DNA of 21,462 nucleotides, from assembly GCA_027577415.1 (NCBI GenBank), contig JANBQS010000309.1, positions 1 through 21,462 of the forward strand, in the 5' to 3' direction. The stretch's first letter is position 1. Every line of letters starts with the position of its first letter. Made by a program: the position numbers and the translations under genes. Source of the stretch: Coemansia sp. RSA 922. Lineage: Eukaryota; Kickxellomycota; Kickxellomycetes; Kickxellales; Kickxellaceae. The notes below the pieces were generated by a model. The model searched no databases and had not been told where the DNA came from. It was given only the letters and a program-made list of their open reading frames with translations. Shown here in pieces: positions 1-8,288 of the stretch.

Positions 1-44
1 ATTATTTTATTTAATACGAGACATTAGAACGGTGACTTAGGCTA

Positions 45-1664
45 ACGCCAAATAAGCTAGACTACAAATCTACACTGACAAATAACAGCATGACTGATAT
101 TGGGCATCCCACCAGTCAGGTTAGCAGTAGTGCAGTCGATGAGCAACCCATTGCATCGATCACCATTGTTGGCCATAGCGAGGCCCATAGTGTGTGTCCT
201 GCTCAGCAGGATGCTGCCATCTTGCTCACCCCTGCACTTCCAAGGACATGGGCTCCGACTGTTGCTATCAACATGGCCCACCAGCAACAGCCTGTCATTA
301 GAAGGGTATCTGGCAAGGCACTAATTGCCAGGCGGCATACTGCCAGTGTCGGTCCACTTGCACCCCTAGCAAGTCTGCTTCTCACTTGCCATTGAGTAAA
401 GCAATGGATTCGGCAACATCTCGGGGGAAGGGCCCATCACTTAGCCGCACGATGTGATTCCTTACTGCCATTCATTCGTGATATCAGCAGGAGGACTATA
501 GCCACTTCTAGGCTGCGCATCGCTTTGGCCACTAGCACTTTTTGGCTTGACAATGCCGAGGTTCTCAGCCGCATTTGGTTGCATTTCAAGCATCGGACTT
601 TGCTCACTATTAAAAGACGACCCTGCCAGCAGCTACTTGCCAACTATGGGCCACTCGACATTAACTATGGCTCTAATATCGCACAATACCCTGTACCGCC
701 CATTGACACTACTGGCTTGTGCCCTGCTGATCAGAGTGCAACAGGAGGTGGTTTCGTGTATGCTCCTCCACAGCAACAGGCACAAGATGCCTTTGGGGCA
801 GGCACTGCTTTTGCAGCACAATTCGATGTCGCTGGCCACATCTAGGCCCATGGTATGCATCCTGTCGAGCAGGGTGCTAACAACAAGCATGACCATTGGC
901 TGCCAGTCACTCAGGACGATTTTGGCACAGGTGGCAGCTCCCTCATGCCCATTGGTGGCAACGATGAGACCAACAACCAAGGCCAGGTTGTGCCAAGCAC
1001 CAATATCACACCCAACCCTGCACAGCATGATGATGACATGGATGGTCTAGAGCTCTCGCTTCATGGCCTCACAGTGCATGAGGTACCGCCCGTCATTAAT
1101 GACACAACTGGCGCCATTGACAACAACATCTGGCATCAAGTCCCACAGCTGGACATCAACCATTGGCTCCATGTGCGACACATCTCCCAAGGCATTACTG
1201 ATACTATGCCCTTCATTGAGCTGGTGGACCAGATGCACGTAGACCTGATGAGATGTGCTGTGTGATCATTGGTCAATGGCCAAGGCCTTGAAGGACTATT
1301 GGAAGGATTTGTCAAGTCGAATGATCAAGGGGTGATCATCCTACATTGGGTATTCTTCCTGCCAGGCCATCCGGACTTCATTGCTCTGCCAGATGAACCT
1401 GCACCAGGAGATAGGCATGGTCAGATCAATGCTGACAACTTTGGGGCAGGCAGAGAGACTGGCGGTGAGCATCCTGGCCGTCATGGCACCAATTTCGAGC
1501 TGGACGCCAACAAGCAAGTCGATCAACTAGCAGACGTGTTTCATAGCCTAGTAACGCATGATGAGGCACCTGTTGCTAATGACCCCACGAACTCTGATGA
1601 CGATGGGCACAACTCGGACGCTGAATCCATGGTATCATCCCAGATTTCTGTCATATTAGAATAG
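45..1664 (+). pseudogene. Decayed long coding region with internal repeats, unknown family
   Basis: One + strand frame (codon starts divisible by 3) stays open from about position 45 to the TAG at 1662-1664, apart from three internal stops: TGA at 393-395, TAG at 843-845 and TGA at 1263-1265. About 25 stops would be expected by chance in a frame of this length. The last segment (1269-1664) is acidic and Asp/Asn/Gly-rich, ending in a run of Asp and Ser. The conceptual protein has weak internal repeats in the same frame: GHSEAH...PAQQ near 171 resembles GHI-stop-AHG...PVEQ near 834; QDAFGAG (~786), QDDFGTG (~912) and ADNFGAG (~1431) match; VPPIDTTG (~690), VPPVINDTTG (~1084) and APVANDPTN (~1567) match. 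I recognise no domain. It could be a relic of a transposon ORF or of a repetitive host gene. Another frame (547-1050) is also open, so the choice of frame rests on length and the repeats. Confidence 0.5.
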
Positions 1665-2294
1665 CAATGGCTAATTCGCAAGACCAGGGCGCTAATAGGC
1701 TAACCTCAAGGATCGTAACAGCAAAATGAGTCGATGTAACAAAGCACCAGGGCGTTGGCGCTTGTGAGTGTGCTGTCGAAACCCCGGCTTCTCTATACAA
1801 CCACATACACTACAACAAAGCAGTTGGCAACCTCTAGTGCTCGTAGTTTGGCCTTTCAGTTAGATAATCAACAGTCAGCATTTATTTTCAAAAGAATATT
1901 CATACGCTCTTCTTACCAGCATTATAAAGAGTCGACTGAGGTGTTTGGTACTGAAAAATTAATGCTATATTGAAAGTAGAAGATGATGAATGTTTAGTTT
2001 CATCCGCGTGTTGAGCTACGCTCACACAAAAGCTAATATTGGTGATCCACAATTTGATCCATCAAGGGAAAAGATGATTATCAGTAATCGGGGAGATGAC
2101 AACTGACACCCGCTTTGGTTCACGCTTCTTCTTCTTTACATTTTGTTTCAATTTCACTTATTGGCTTATTTGTCAAGCGAAAGGCAAGTCCACTAGTCGA
2201 CGTACTCGTTTGCCCACTATATTAGCGTCGATCGCACCAGTACTCAAAAGGAAGTTAATATAAATCTCGAACCTGTAGCAAACATTAAAAAGCA
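1665..2294. other. Intergenic region upstream of the TOM20-SET gene
   Basis: I see no convincing gene in these 630 bases. The left part continues from the decayed region, with a short direct echo of 'accagggcg' near 1684 and 1747. The right part is the promoter and leader of the TOM20-SET gene. A TATAAAT at 2259-2265 lies only 30 bases before the ATG, which is close for a TATA box serving that start. Confidence 0.5.
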
Positions 2295-4334
2295 ATGGTG
2301 ACCGGAAAAACAATCGCCATTGCTACTGCCGTCACGGCAGCTGTAGCCGGACTCAGCTACGTCGCATACTTCGACTACAAGCGTCGTAACGATCGCCAAT
2401 TCAGACGCAAGCTCCAGCGCAACCGCAAAAAGGCCGAAAAGACCGCGCAAAAGGTCAGCAGCTTATCGCTCGATGATATCAACGACCAAGCGCTCGAGCT
2501 CCTGAACATTGTCACCAAGGAGAAACTACCCGAATCTGCCGAAGATAAGGAGCAGTTCTTCTTGGCCCAGGTATCGAGAGGCGAGACTCTGTGCAGCGCT
2601 GGTCCCGCCGGATACACAGAGGCCGCTTGCCGGTTCTACCAGGCTCTGATGGTCTATCCGAACCCCGTCGAGCTGGTTATGATTTACCAGAAAACTACGC
2701 CAGAGGAGGTGTTTAAGCTCGTCATGGCGATGATGGCTCAGGAAGTGCGCCAGAAGCAGTCTAGATACTTTGACGCCTTCCCGACGGCAGACAAGTTTGT
2801 CTCGATCAAGGATAAGAACAAGCTCGGCGCCAGTAAGGGAAAGAAGGCTGAGGAGGGCAAGGAGGTGGTTACTCCTAACCGCGGTCTATTTGCTACCAAG
2901 AGCTTTGAGGCGGGCGAGATCGTCTACGAGGAAGACGCGGTTGTGTCTACTCTGTTGCCTTGTGCTCAGAACGGCCAGTTCTGCTACCACTGCCTTAAGC
3001 ATATTCCCGAGACCAAGGATCGTGTGGAAGAAGCGCAGGACGAGACTGAGCCGGCTGAGAAGGTTGCCGAGGAGCCTGTGGAGGACGCCGAAGAGGCCAA
3101 GGCTGAGGAAACCGAAGACAAGGGCGATGAGGAGAAGCTCGATGAGGAGAAGCTCGACGAGGAGAAGGTCAGCGAGGAGAAGACCGAGGAGGTCGAAGCC
3201 GAGACTGAGGCTGTTGCGATCCCCGCCGCCGATGCTGATGAGGAGGAGGAGGAGGAGGAGCCAAAGACCTACGCCGAGGCAATCTCTGTCGGACTTACAC
3301 CCGAGTTCAGCGCCAAGAGCAGCTCCGCACTCGCCTGCGACAAATGCCACGAAGCTGTATACTGCAGCGAAAAGTGCCGCCAAGACGCATACGACGGATA
3401 CCACCAATTCCTATGCCCGAGCAGCACCAGCTCGACCGCCCGCGAGTTTGCGCTTCTCACTCAGCAGTCGCACGAGTTGGCGCCTATCCTGATTGCCAAG
3501 TTCTTTGGCCTGCTCGTTGACCGCGAAAAGAAGAAGGAACTGGCCCGCGCCCTAGGCGTTGCCGGCGAGACCACTGAGGCTGACAAGTACACTACCTGGG
3601 AGCACCTCGAGTGCATGCGTTACTTGGAGCTGCTTCCTACCACGAGCGACGCCAGGATCCTGCGCAAATTGGGCGAGCTCATGAGCCACAGCGTTCCGGG
3701 ACTCGTCGAGTTTGTTACCAGCGATCGCTACACCATGCTCAAGGGCAAGCTCGACTACAACGCCTATGCTGTGCACACCGATGTTGATGTGCCCACTGCC
3801 AGCGAGTCGGAGATAGTATCCGATACTATGCGCGATGACCATGGTGCCAGCGCTGTGGGTACTGCCTTGTACTTGATCTCGTCGCATATTGCTCATAGCT
3901 GCGATCCTAATGCTCAGGCTGTATTCTCCGAGGGTACGGATAAGATTGCTATCAAGACGCTCAAGCCCGTGGATAAGGACGAGGAGCTGCGTGTCTCCTT
4001 TGTGGATCCCTCGCTGCGTAAGGAGGATAGGCAGAAGCTGCTCAAGGCCTCGTACCGCATTACTTGCACTTGCCCCAAGTGCGAATCCGAGGTCTCTGAG
4101 GAGAAGGAGGAGGAGGTCGTAGAGGAGCCCGTGGCCGAAGAAAAGAGCGTGGAGGCAGTCGAGGAGGCTGTGGCTGAAGCAAAGAGCGAGGAGGCTGTCG
4201 AGGAGCCGGCTGTCGAACAAGAGAGCGAGGAGATTGTTGGTGAAGATGGCGAGATCACCGAGGAAGAAGGCGAAGTCAGCGAGGATGAGGCGAGCGAGAA
4301 CGGTGACGACGAAGAAGAGGAGGATGAGGAATAG
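2295..4334 (+). CDS. TOM20 mitochondrial import receptor fused to a split MYND-SET (SMYD-like) protein
   Basis: A single 679-aa ORF holds two modules. Residues 1-165 look like a complete TOM20/MAS20: an N-terminal membrane anchor (about 5-23), the family hallmark YFDYKRRND followed by a basic cytosolic stretch (22-50), then the TPR-like presequence-binding domain (about 84-155). TOM20 sits in the outer membrane facing the cytosol and binds matrix presequences for the TOM complex. From about 195 a SMYD-type module follows: SET-N (NRGLFATKSFEAGEIVYEED), a MYND zinc finger with ligands C230, C233, then C348, C351, C357, C361, H370, C374, the SET core with AHSCDPN (533-539) and EELRVSFVD (563-571), and post-SET cysteines 591, 593 and 596. 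A Glu-rich insert of about 100 residues splits the MYND finger, and residues 600-679 form an acidic tail. There is no stop, frame change or splice signal at the junction. The Asn usual before HSC is Ala533 and the usual SET Tyr is Phe569, so activity is doubtful. The start is the first ATG, directly before the anchor. Confidence 0.88.
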   Translation: MVTGKTIAIATAVTAAVAGLSYVAYFDYKRRNDRQFRRKLQRNRKKAEKTAQKVSSLSLDDINDQALELLNIVTKEKLPESAEDKEQFFLAQVSRGETLCSAGPAGYTEAACRFYQALMVYPNPVELVMIYQKTTPEEVFKLVMAMMAQEVRQKQSRYFDAFPTADKFVSIKDKNKLGASKGKKAEEGKEVVTPNRGLFATKSFEAGEIVYEEDAVVSTLLPCAQNGQFCYHCLKHIPETKDRVEEAQDETEPAEKVAEEPVEDAEEAKAEETEDKGDEEKLDEEKLDEEKVSEEKTEEVEAETEAVAIPAADADEEEEEEEPKTYAEAISVGLTPEFSAKSSSALACDKCHEAVYCSEKCRQDAYDGYHQFLCPSSTSSTAREFALLTQQSHELAPILIAKFFGLLVDREKKKELARALGVAGETTEADKYTTWEHLECMRYLELLPTTSDARILRKLGELMSHSVPGLVEFVTSDRYTMLKGKLDYNAYAVHTDVDVPTASESEIVSDTMRDDHGASAVGTALYLISSHIAHSCDPNAQAVFSEGTDKIAIKTLKPVDKDEELRVSFVDPSLRKEDRQKLLKASYRITCTCPKCESEVSEEKEEEVVEEPVAEEKSVEAVEEAVAEAKSEEAVEEPAVEQESEEIVGEDGEITEEEGEVSEDEASENGDDEEEEDEE

Positions 4335-4514
4335 GTCCAAATTTCTATTTATTTATTTTTCTTCGTATATAAATCTTTTTTCACCGGCAAACACCCACCC
4401 TCCTCATCCATAACTGCTTCTTCGGTAAAAACGAGGACCAACAAACAACCCATCAAATGCGAGTTGTGAGTCTCCCGGGATATCACTGAGCTCTTATTTA
4501 CAACACCTGATAAC
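4335..4514 (+). promoter_or_regulatory. CTK3 leader with a short upstream ORF
   Basis: The 180-bp spacer between the TOM20-SET stop and the CTK3 start carries an upstream ATG at 4457 with an A at -3. It opens a 10-codon frame ending at TGA 4487-4489, 25 bases before the CTK3 ATG. If transcription starts upstream of 4457 this uORF would reduce CTK3 translation. No transcript data are visible, so this is only a candidate. Confidence 0.3.
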
Positions 4515-5189
4515 ATGGACGAAATGGACCCATTCGAGGCGCGACTGCTGTTCGGCAACATGTTAGACAACCTGACAGGAGCACAGCCCACGATAGACCG
4601 AGTATCGGGATTCGCACTAAAGCACACAGCGATGGCCGACGATCTACTAGACTGTATAGCTGACAAACTCGATAAACTACAAGTACCACCACGCCTCAAC
4701 CTACTATTCGTCGTTGATGCCATACTCATTTCCTCTAACCGTAGCAGTTCACAAACATGGGCAGACCTGATAAAAAAGAACATCGTAGCCACCGTAACCG
4801 CCGTCATACCCGAGACACCCGGCGGCGACAGTAACGTTCCTCAGGTACGCAAAGTCGTGTCTGGGTGGAAACGCAAGTCAGTTTTTGATAAAGGTATTAT
4901 GGAGAAGCTCGATAAGCTTTTGGGAAAACGCAGCGGAGGTGCCTCTAGTGAGAGTGGAATGAGACATGAGGATATACTGAAGAGAATCGAAGAGGACCGC
5001 GAAAGACATAAAAGGCATAAGGAGGATGTGTGGATAAGGCCAGCAGGCGAATTACCCGAAAATGAATTGGAACTTTACTGGGAGACTGCAAGTGACTTTA
5101 ATGACGCTGACTGGCAGGAAATCGCCGTCGAGAACGAGGAATACCAACAGGAACGCCAGCTAGCAGAGATCGTAAAAAGGTCCATATAG
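4515..5189 (+). CDS. CTK3: CTD kinase I gamma subunit (Ctk3-like, CID domain)
   Basis: The 224-aa protein begins with the family's signature MDPFEARLLF, followed by a helical CTD-interacting-domain fold (about 4-135): paired helices with ATIDRV-like and ALKH segments, then PPRLNLLFVVDAI, the usual CID 'RLNLLYVIDSI' helix. Residues 153-176 (DILKRIEEDRERHKRHKED plus WIRP) match the C-terminal CTK3 motif, which in yeast reads as a RMEADRELHKRSKE-type helix followed by W. The length is a little below that of S. cerevisiae Ctk3. In yeasts Ctk3 joins cyclin Ctk2 and kinase Ctk1 to form CTDK-I, which phosphorylates Ser2 of the RNA polymerase II CTD during elongation. The second in-frame ATG (codon 4) also gives the MDPFEAR start, so either Met could be used. 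Confidence 0.85.
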   Translation: MDEMDPFEARLLFGNMLDNLTGAQPTIDRVSGFALKHTAMADDLLDCIADKLDKLQVPPRLNLLFVVDAILISSNRSSSQTWADLIKKNIVATVTAVIPETPGGDSNVPQVRKVVSGWKRKSVFDKGIMEKLDKLLGKRSGGASSESGMRHEDILKRIEEDRERHKRHKEDVWIRPAGELPENELELYWETASDFNDADWQEIAVENEEYQQERQLAEIVKRSI

Positions 5190-5358
5190 ATTTCCACACC
5201 CTCTCTTGATCTGATCCAACACCATATTTTTTTTAATGCGCAGTCCAGTTTCTAGACAAGGCACTTTTTGATCTCCTCTTCTTACAATTGCATATTATTT
5301 GGATACAAAGTATACTTTTTTTATTTCTTCTCATTCGCTTTGAAATTTCGCAAAAACA

Positions 5359-6024
5359 ATGCAGCGGTCAAAAATGGCGCAAAAGGCTCTGGCCAAGCCA
5401 TTCAAGTCGCCTTCACGCACACATCCCACGACCAAGCCCGACACGACAGCAACCACCGAAGCAAGCACGCCTACGCCAGCGACACGTAAACGTCCTATGC
5501 CCAGCTCAATGCCTCCAGCAGCCCGAAAGCTAGACCTAAGTACACCGCTCTCTAGCAACAAGCGGCCGCGCATTCCACAAACAACCGCCATATCCAGCAA
5601 GAAGCAGCAGCCACGGAGACTAAGCACTCGTGGATTACCGCCTCGCTTTGTCTACCGAGACGAAGACACATTAGCGTTATTACAAGAGAAGAGCAGTTTG
5701 CAACGCCAATTAGTCAAAGTCAAAGAAGAAGTGGCATTGCTGGAACGTGCATTGACGTTGGACGAGAAGAAAGAGGCAGATGTCGTTAATGGACTTATTG
5801 CCAAATGGCAGACTGCATGCTCCTCGGCTGCCGACGACTTGTTTGAGTTGCTCAAACCAATGATGGAGGCTCAGCGACAGGCAGACCAAATGGGGTTTGG
5901 CGGCAACCCCTTTGTAAACGATAACATACAGCCAAAGCTTGACACCGATGAAGAAGCCGAAGACATAGATCTTCCATACATGCTCAAGCGATTTGGCATT
6001 GACCCAGAGCTATTTACAGTATGA
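5359..6024 (+). CDS. SFR1: Swi5-dependent recombination repair protein (Sfr1/Mei5-like)
   Basis: 221 aa. The N-terminal 95 residues are basic, Ser/Thr/Pro-rich and disordered, and include KPFKSPSR, a short motif found near the N-terminus of Sfr1/Mei5 proteins. A coiled coil runs at about 103-135. The C-terminal domain has the family pattern: LIAKWQTACSSAADDLFELL (146-165), an acidic linker, then the terminal helix MLKRFGIDPELF (208-219), which matches the 'L..FGID.KLL' ending of SFR1. Sfr1 pairs with Swi5 to stabilise Rad51 and Dmc1 filaments in homologous recombination. The first ATG has A at -3; a second ATG lies five codons on. The gene is convergent with the PB1 gene, with only 41 bp between their stops, so the 3' UTRs probably overlap. 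Confidence 0.83.
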   Translation: MQRSKMAQKALAKPFKSPSRTHPTTKPDTTATTEASTPTPATRKRPMPSSMPPAARKLDLSTPLSSNKRPRIPQTTAISSKKQQPRRLSTRGLPPRFVYRDEDTLALLQEKSSLQRQLVKVKEEVALLERALTLDEKKEADVVNGLIAKWQTACSSAADDLFELLKPMMEAQRQADQMGFGGNPFVNDNIQPKLDTDEEAEDIDLPYMLKRFGIDPELFTV

Positions 6025-6065
6025 GAACATGTATATTATTTTGTAGTATATGAAATGAAAAACCC

Positions 6066-6701
6066 CTAGTCTAGCGGATCCTGAGGGTTGGGTGGTGGCA
6101 AAGTAGACATTGAGGCGTTAGTCATGCGGCCATACCCTTGAGACGTATTCATCGGACCAGCGTTGCCAAAGGGTTGCTGGATGTTTTGCGGCACGGGTCC
6201 CGGCTGGTGGTGATGCATTTGCCCAGCAGCCATAGTATGATTGCTTAGAGCCGACCCCGGACGAGTATCCATACCCGGGAACCCTGAAGGCGGCATCGGC
6301 ATTGGCATAGTCATAGTAGGAACCACACTAACCGATGGCGGCCCAGCAATATCCTGCCGCGGCACAGAATTAGAGTCCTCCTCAGTAAACACCTCAATAC
6401 GTATAACGTCGCTATCCCTCGTCTCGTCAAACATAATTTTGAGACCGCCATCGTCATTCACCGTTATCTTTGACCCCTCCGTGTCCACGTACCGGATATA
6501 TATGCCAGGCGACGCAACACTGTAGAGAACACGCAGTCCGTTGGTCAGCTTATTCCATGTCAGTTGGTGTGGGTGTGGGAAGTAGTACCGGAAATAGAGC
6601 TTGCCGCCGTTTATTGTGAACTTTAGTACACGCCCGCCTTCCTCCAGGATGCGTGCCTTTTGCTCTTCGCGCACAGACGTGAATGTGTCAGGAATAGCCA
6701 T
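6066..6701 (-). CDS. PB1-domain protein with a disordered Met/Pro/Gln tail
   Basis: I place the start at the ATG at 6699-6701, giving 211 aa. The frame stays open 56 codons further upstream, but that part is Phe/Tyr/Leu-rich and looks like a translated pyrimidine-rich leader. Residues 24-106 form a PB1 domain: a basic first strand (RVLKFTINGGKLYFRYYF, with Lys27 at the usual position), LTWNKLTNGLRVLY, then the acidic OPCA-type motif YVDTEGSKITVNDDGGLKIM ending in FDE, and a last strand VIRIEVF. PB1 domains mediate paired protein contacts in signalling and polarity complexes. The rest (about 120-211) is low complexity with Met-Pro repeats, HHH and PPPNPQDP. It carries no kinase, SH3 or zinc finger, so it may be an adaptor. 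I cannot name an orthologue. Confidence 0.75.
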   Translation of the reverse strand: MAIPDTFTSVREEQKARILEEGGRVLKFTINGGKLYFRYYFPHPHQLTWNKLTNGLRVLYSVASPGIYIRYVDTEGSKITVNDDGGLKIMFDETRDSDVIRIEVFTEEDSNSVPRQDIAGPPSVSVVPTMTMPMPMPPSGFPGMDTRPGSALSNHTMAAGQMHHHQPGPVPQNIQQPFGNAGPMNTSQGYGRMTNASMSTLPPPNPQDPLD

Positions 6702-7002
6702 TAAATTCAAAAAGAAGAATAAGAAAATAGTAATATAAAAGTGGAAAATCAGAAAAGAAAAGAAAAAGTGAACGGCGGAGTGAGAAAGACACCAAAAACA
6801 AAGGTGACTACCGAGTAAAGAAACGTAGAAAGACTTGTAAGGGAAATAGTAAAGACGCACGCCCCCCAAAAAGACACAAAGTGCATAATGCTGCGTAAAG
6901 ACTCACAGCATTGTACAGATAGCAAACTAGTGAAGCAAGCATGTCAGAATGTCAGAATCACATCACACGCCTACGCCGGCAACTAGTGCATATTCACGCA
7001 TG
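6702..7002. other. Spacer upstream of the PB1 gene
   Basis: These 301 bases are purine-rich on the + strand near 6705-6860, so the PB1 transcript would have a pyrimidine-rich leader. They also include the 3' flank of the J-protein gene. No gene is seen. Confidence 0.5.
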
Positions 7003-8019
7003 TCAGGCTACTCCGCCAGGATGTTCTCTCAGCTCAGACGAGAGCGCAATGTACCTGCTGACAACCTTGTCCGACTCCAGAGCTCGCGTAGTTCTTGCGC
7101 GCTGTCTAGCAACCTCCGGATCCTCCGCAACAGACGTCCTAGCATGTACACCACACAGTTGGCTGTCGTCCAGCAGGGCGATAAGCCCGAGCCCCGAGCC
7201 TTCTGGCCAAAGAGCCCGTAGCTCATCTGCCTTCTTCACGCCGGGTCTAGCGGGTGCCAGCCTTTTGGCCTCGTACTCCATGACGTGGCCAGGCGGAGCC
7301 TCTCGCCACTTTTCCATCGCCTGGCGGTGCGCCGACTCCAGCGCCTCAGTTGACAAGTCGTGGCGCAGCTCTGCTAGCCGCAGCTCATCTTCATACTGCG
7401 CCTGCCGTTTGAACCAGGACACGAGCATCATACCGCCCAACAGCCCAAACACGCCCAACGTCAGTTGCTTGTCCGCCAGCCTTTGCTCCCGCGTCTTTTG
7501 CCTCCTTGCGCTAGTTGGTGTCGGGCGCTCGCTAGCCCATGGGTCCGCTTGCCATGCTGGGTCACGGCCATGTGGAGCCAAATGCTGGCGACCGCGCTCT
7601 CGGTACAAGTCGTACTGATGGCGCAATCCTGCGTCTGACAGAACCTCATACGCACTGAGCACAGAAGCAAACTGCTCGTGCACGAGTCTGCATCGGCCCT
7701 CGTCGCCCAGAGTCTGCCACGCCTTGTCGCTGACGGGTACAGACAGTGGCTTTATGTCGTTGTCTGTGCGATGCAAGTCGGGATGCAACTCGCGGCACAG
7801 CTGGTAGTATCGCCACTTGATCTCGCCGCTGCTGCTCTCCTTGCTGGCTCCCAGCGTCTGGTACGCGTCGCTGCCTAGCCGCGCAAATATCGCCTCTGCC
7901 TCGTGCTGGGAGCGGCCATCACGTGTTGCATAGTGGCGCTTCCAAGCACAGCTGATGCTGCTCTGCTGTAGCAGCCTACATCGTAAAGGCCAAAACGAGC
8001 GCATTTGCAATTTGTCCAA
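7003..8019 (-). CDS. Mitochondrial membrane-anchored J-domain protein (DnaJ/Hsp40 type C)
   Basis: 338 aa. The N-terminus is rich in Arg/Ser/Leu without acids and ends in RHYATR, an R-x-Y/A cleavage context typical of mitochondrial presequences (after Tyr30). The J domain spans about 51-137: AYQTLGASKESSSGEIKWRY (helices I-II), the invariant HPD at 79-81, and FASVLSAYEVLSDAGLRHQY (helices III-IV). The loop after HPD is longer than usual, with about 25 extra residues (TDNDIKPLSV onward). A single hydrophobic segment (about 186-203, LTLGVFGLLGGMMLVSWF) would anchor it in a membrane. There is no Gly/Phe region or zinc centre, so it is a type C J-protein, which would recruit and stimulate a mitochondrial Hsp70. 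The overall plan resembles DNAJC4-like proteins, but I would not assign orthology. The C-terminal third is charged and helical. Confidence 0.87.
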   Translation of the reverse strand: MDKLQMRSFWPLRCRLLQQSSISCAWKRHYATRDGRSQHEAEAIFARLGSDAYQTLGASKESSSGEIKWRYYQLCRELHPDLHRTDNDIKPLSVPVSDKAWQTLGDEGRCRLVHEQFASVLSAYEVLSDAGLRHQYDLYRERGRQHLAPHGRDPAWQADPWASERPTPTSARRQKTREQRLADKQLTLGVFGLLGGMMLVSWFKRQAQYEDELRLAELRHDLSTEALESAHRQAMEKWREAPPGHVMEYEAKRLAPARPGVKKADELRALWPEGSGLGLIALLDDSQLCGVHARTSVAEDPEVARQRARTTRALESDKVVSRYIALSSELREHPGGVA

Positions 8020-8288
8020 GCTCTAGTGAAGGCCACATTAGAAAAATAATTTTTATTATTATACAAACGTTATAGACAAAAAAGAATCGATTGATTCATG
8101 CGCCTCTCTCTTTTCCCGATCTGGGTTAGGTGTGTTCATGCGACAATTTGTATTCAAAAGAGGGTTAGCGTAAACGAATATCATTTATTATTCACAAAGT
8201 TTGTTGTCATTATATAAGTTAGTACAGGAGAGAGAAAAAATAAACAAAGAGTAAAAAGACCACAAATAGAAGAGCAAAAATAAACAGC
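8020..8288. other. Spacer between the J-protein promoter and the next 3' end
   Basis: This AT-rich spacer holds two GGGTTAG cores (8123 and 8163 regions) that resemble TTAGGG-type Tbf1 sites in other fungi. They lie 100-145 bp upstream of the J-protein start. No gene is seen. Confidence 0.3.

Noticed and set aside
2770..3492. Long Arg/Ser-rich + frame inside the TOM20-SET gene, and long Leu-rich minus frames at 2886-3407 and 3552-4340
   Set aside because: They are out-of-frame and antisense readings of GAG/AAG-rich codons; the sense frame has full domain structure.
6702..6869. In-frame N-terminal extension of the PB1 gene
   Set aside because: It encodes a Phe/Tyr/Leu-rich stretch from a pyrimidine-rich leader and lies before the natural start of a PB1 protein.
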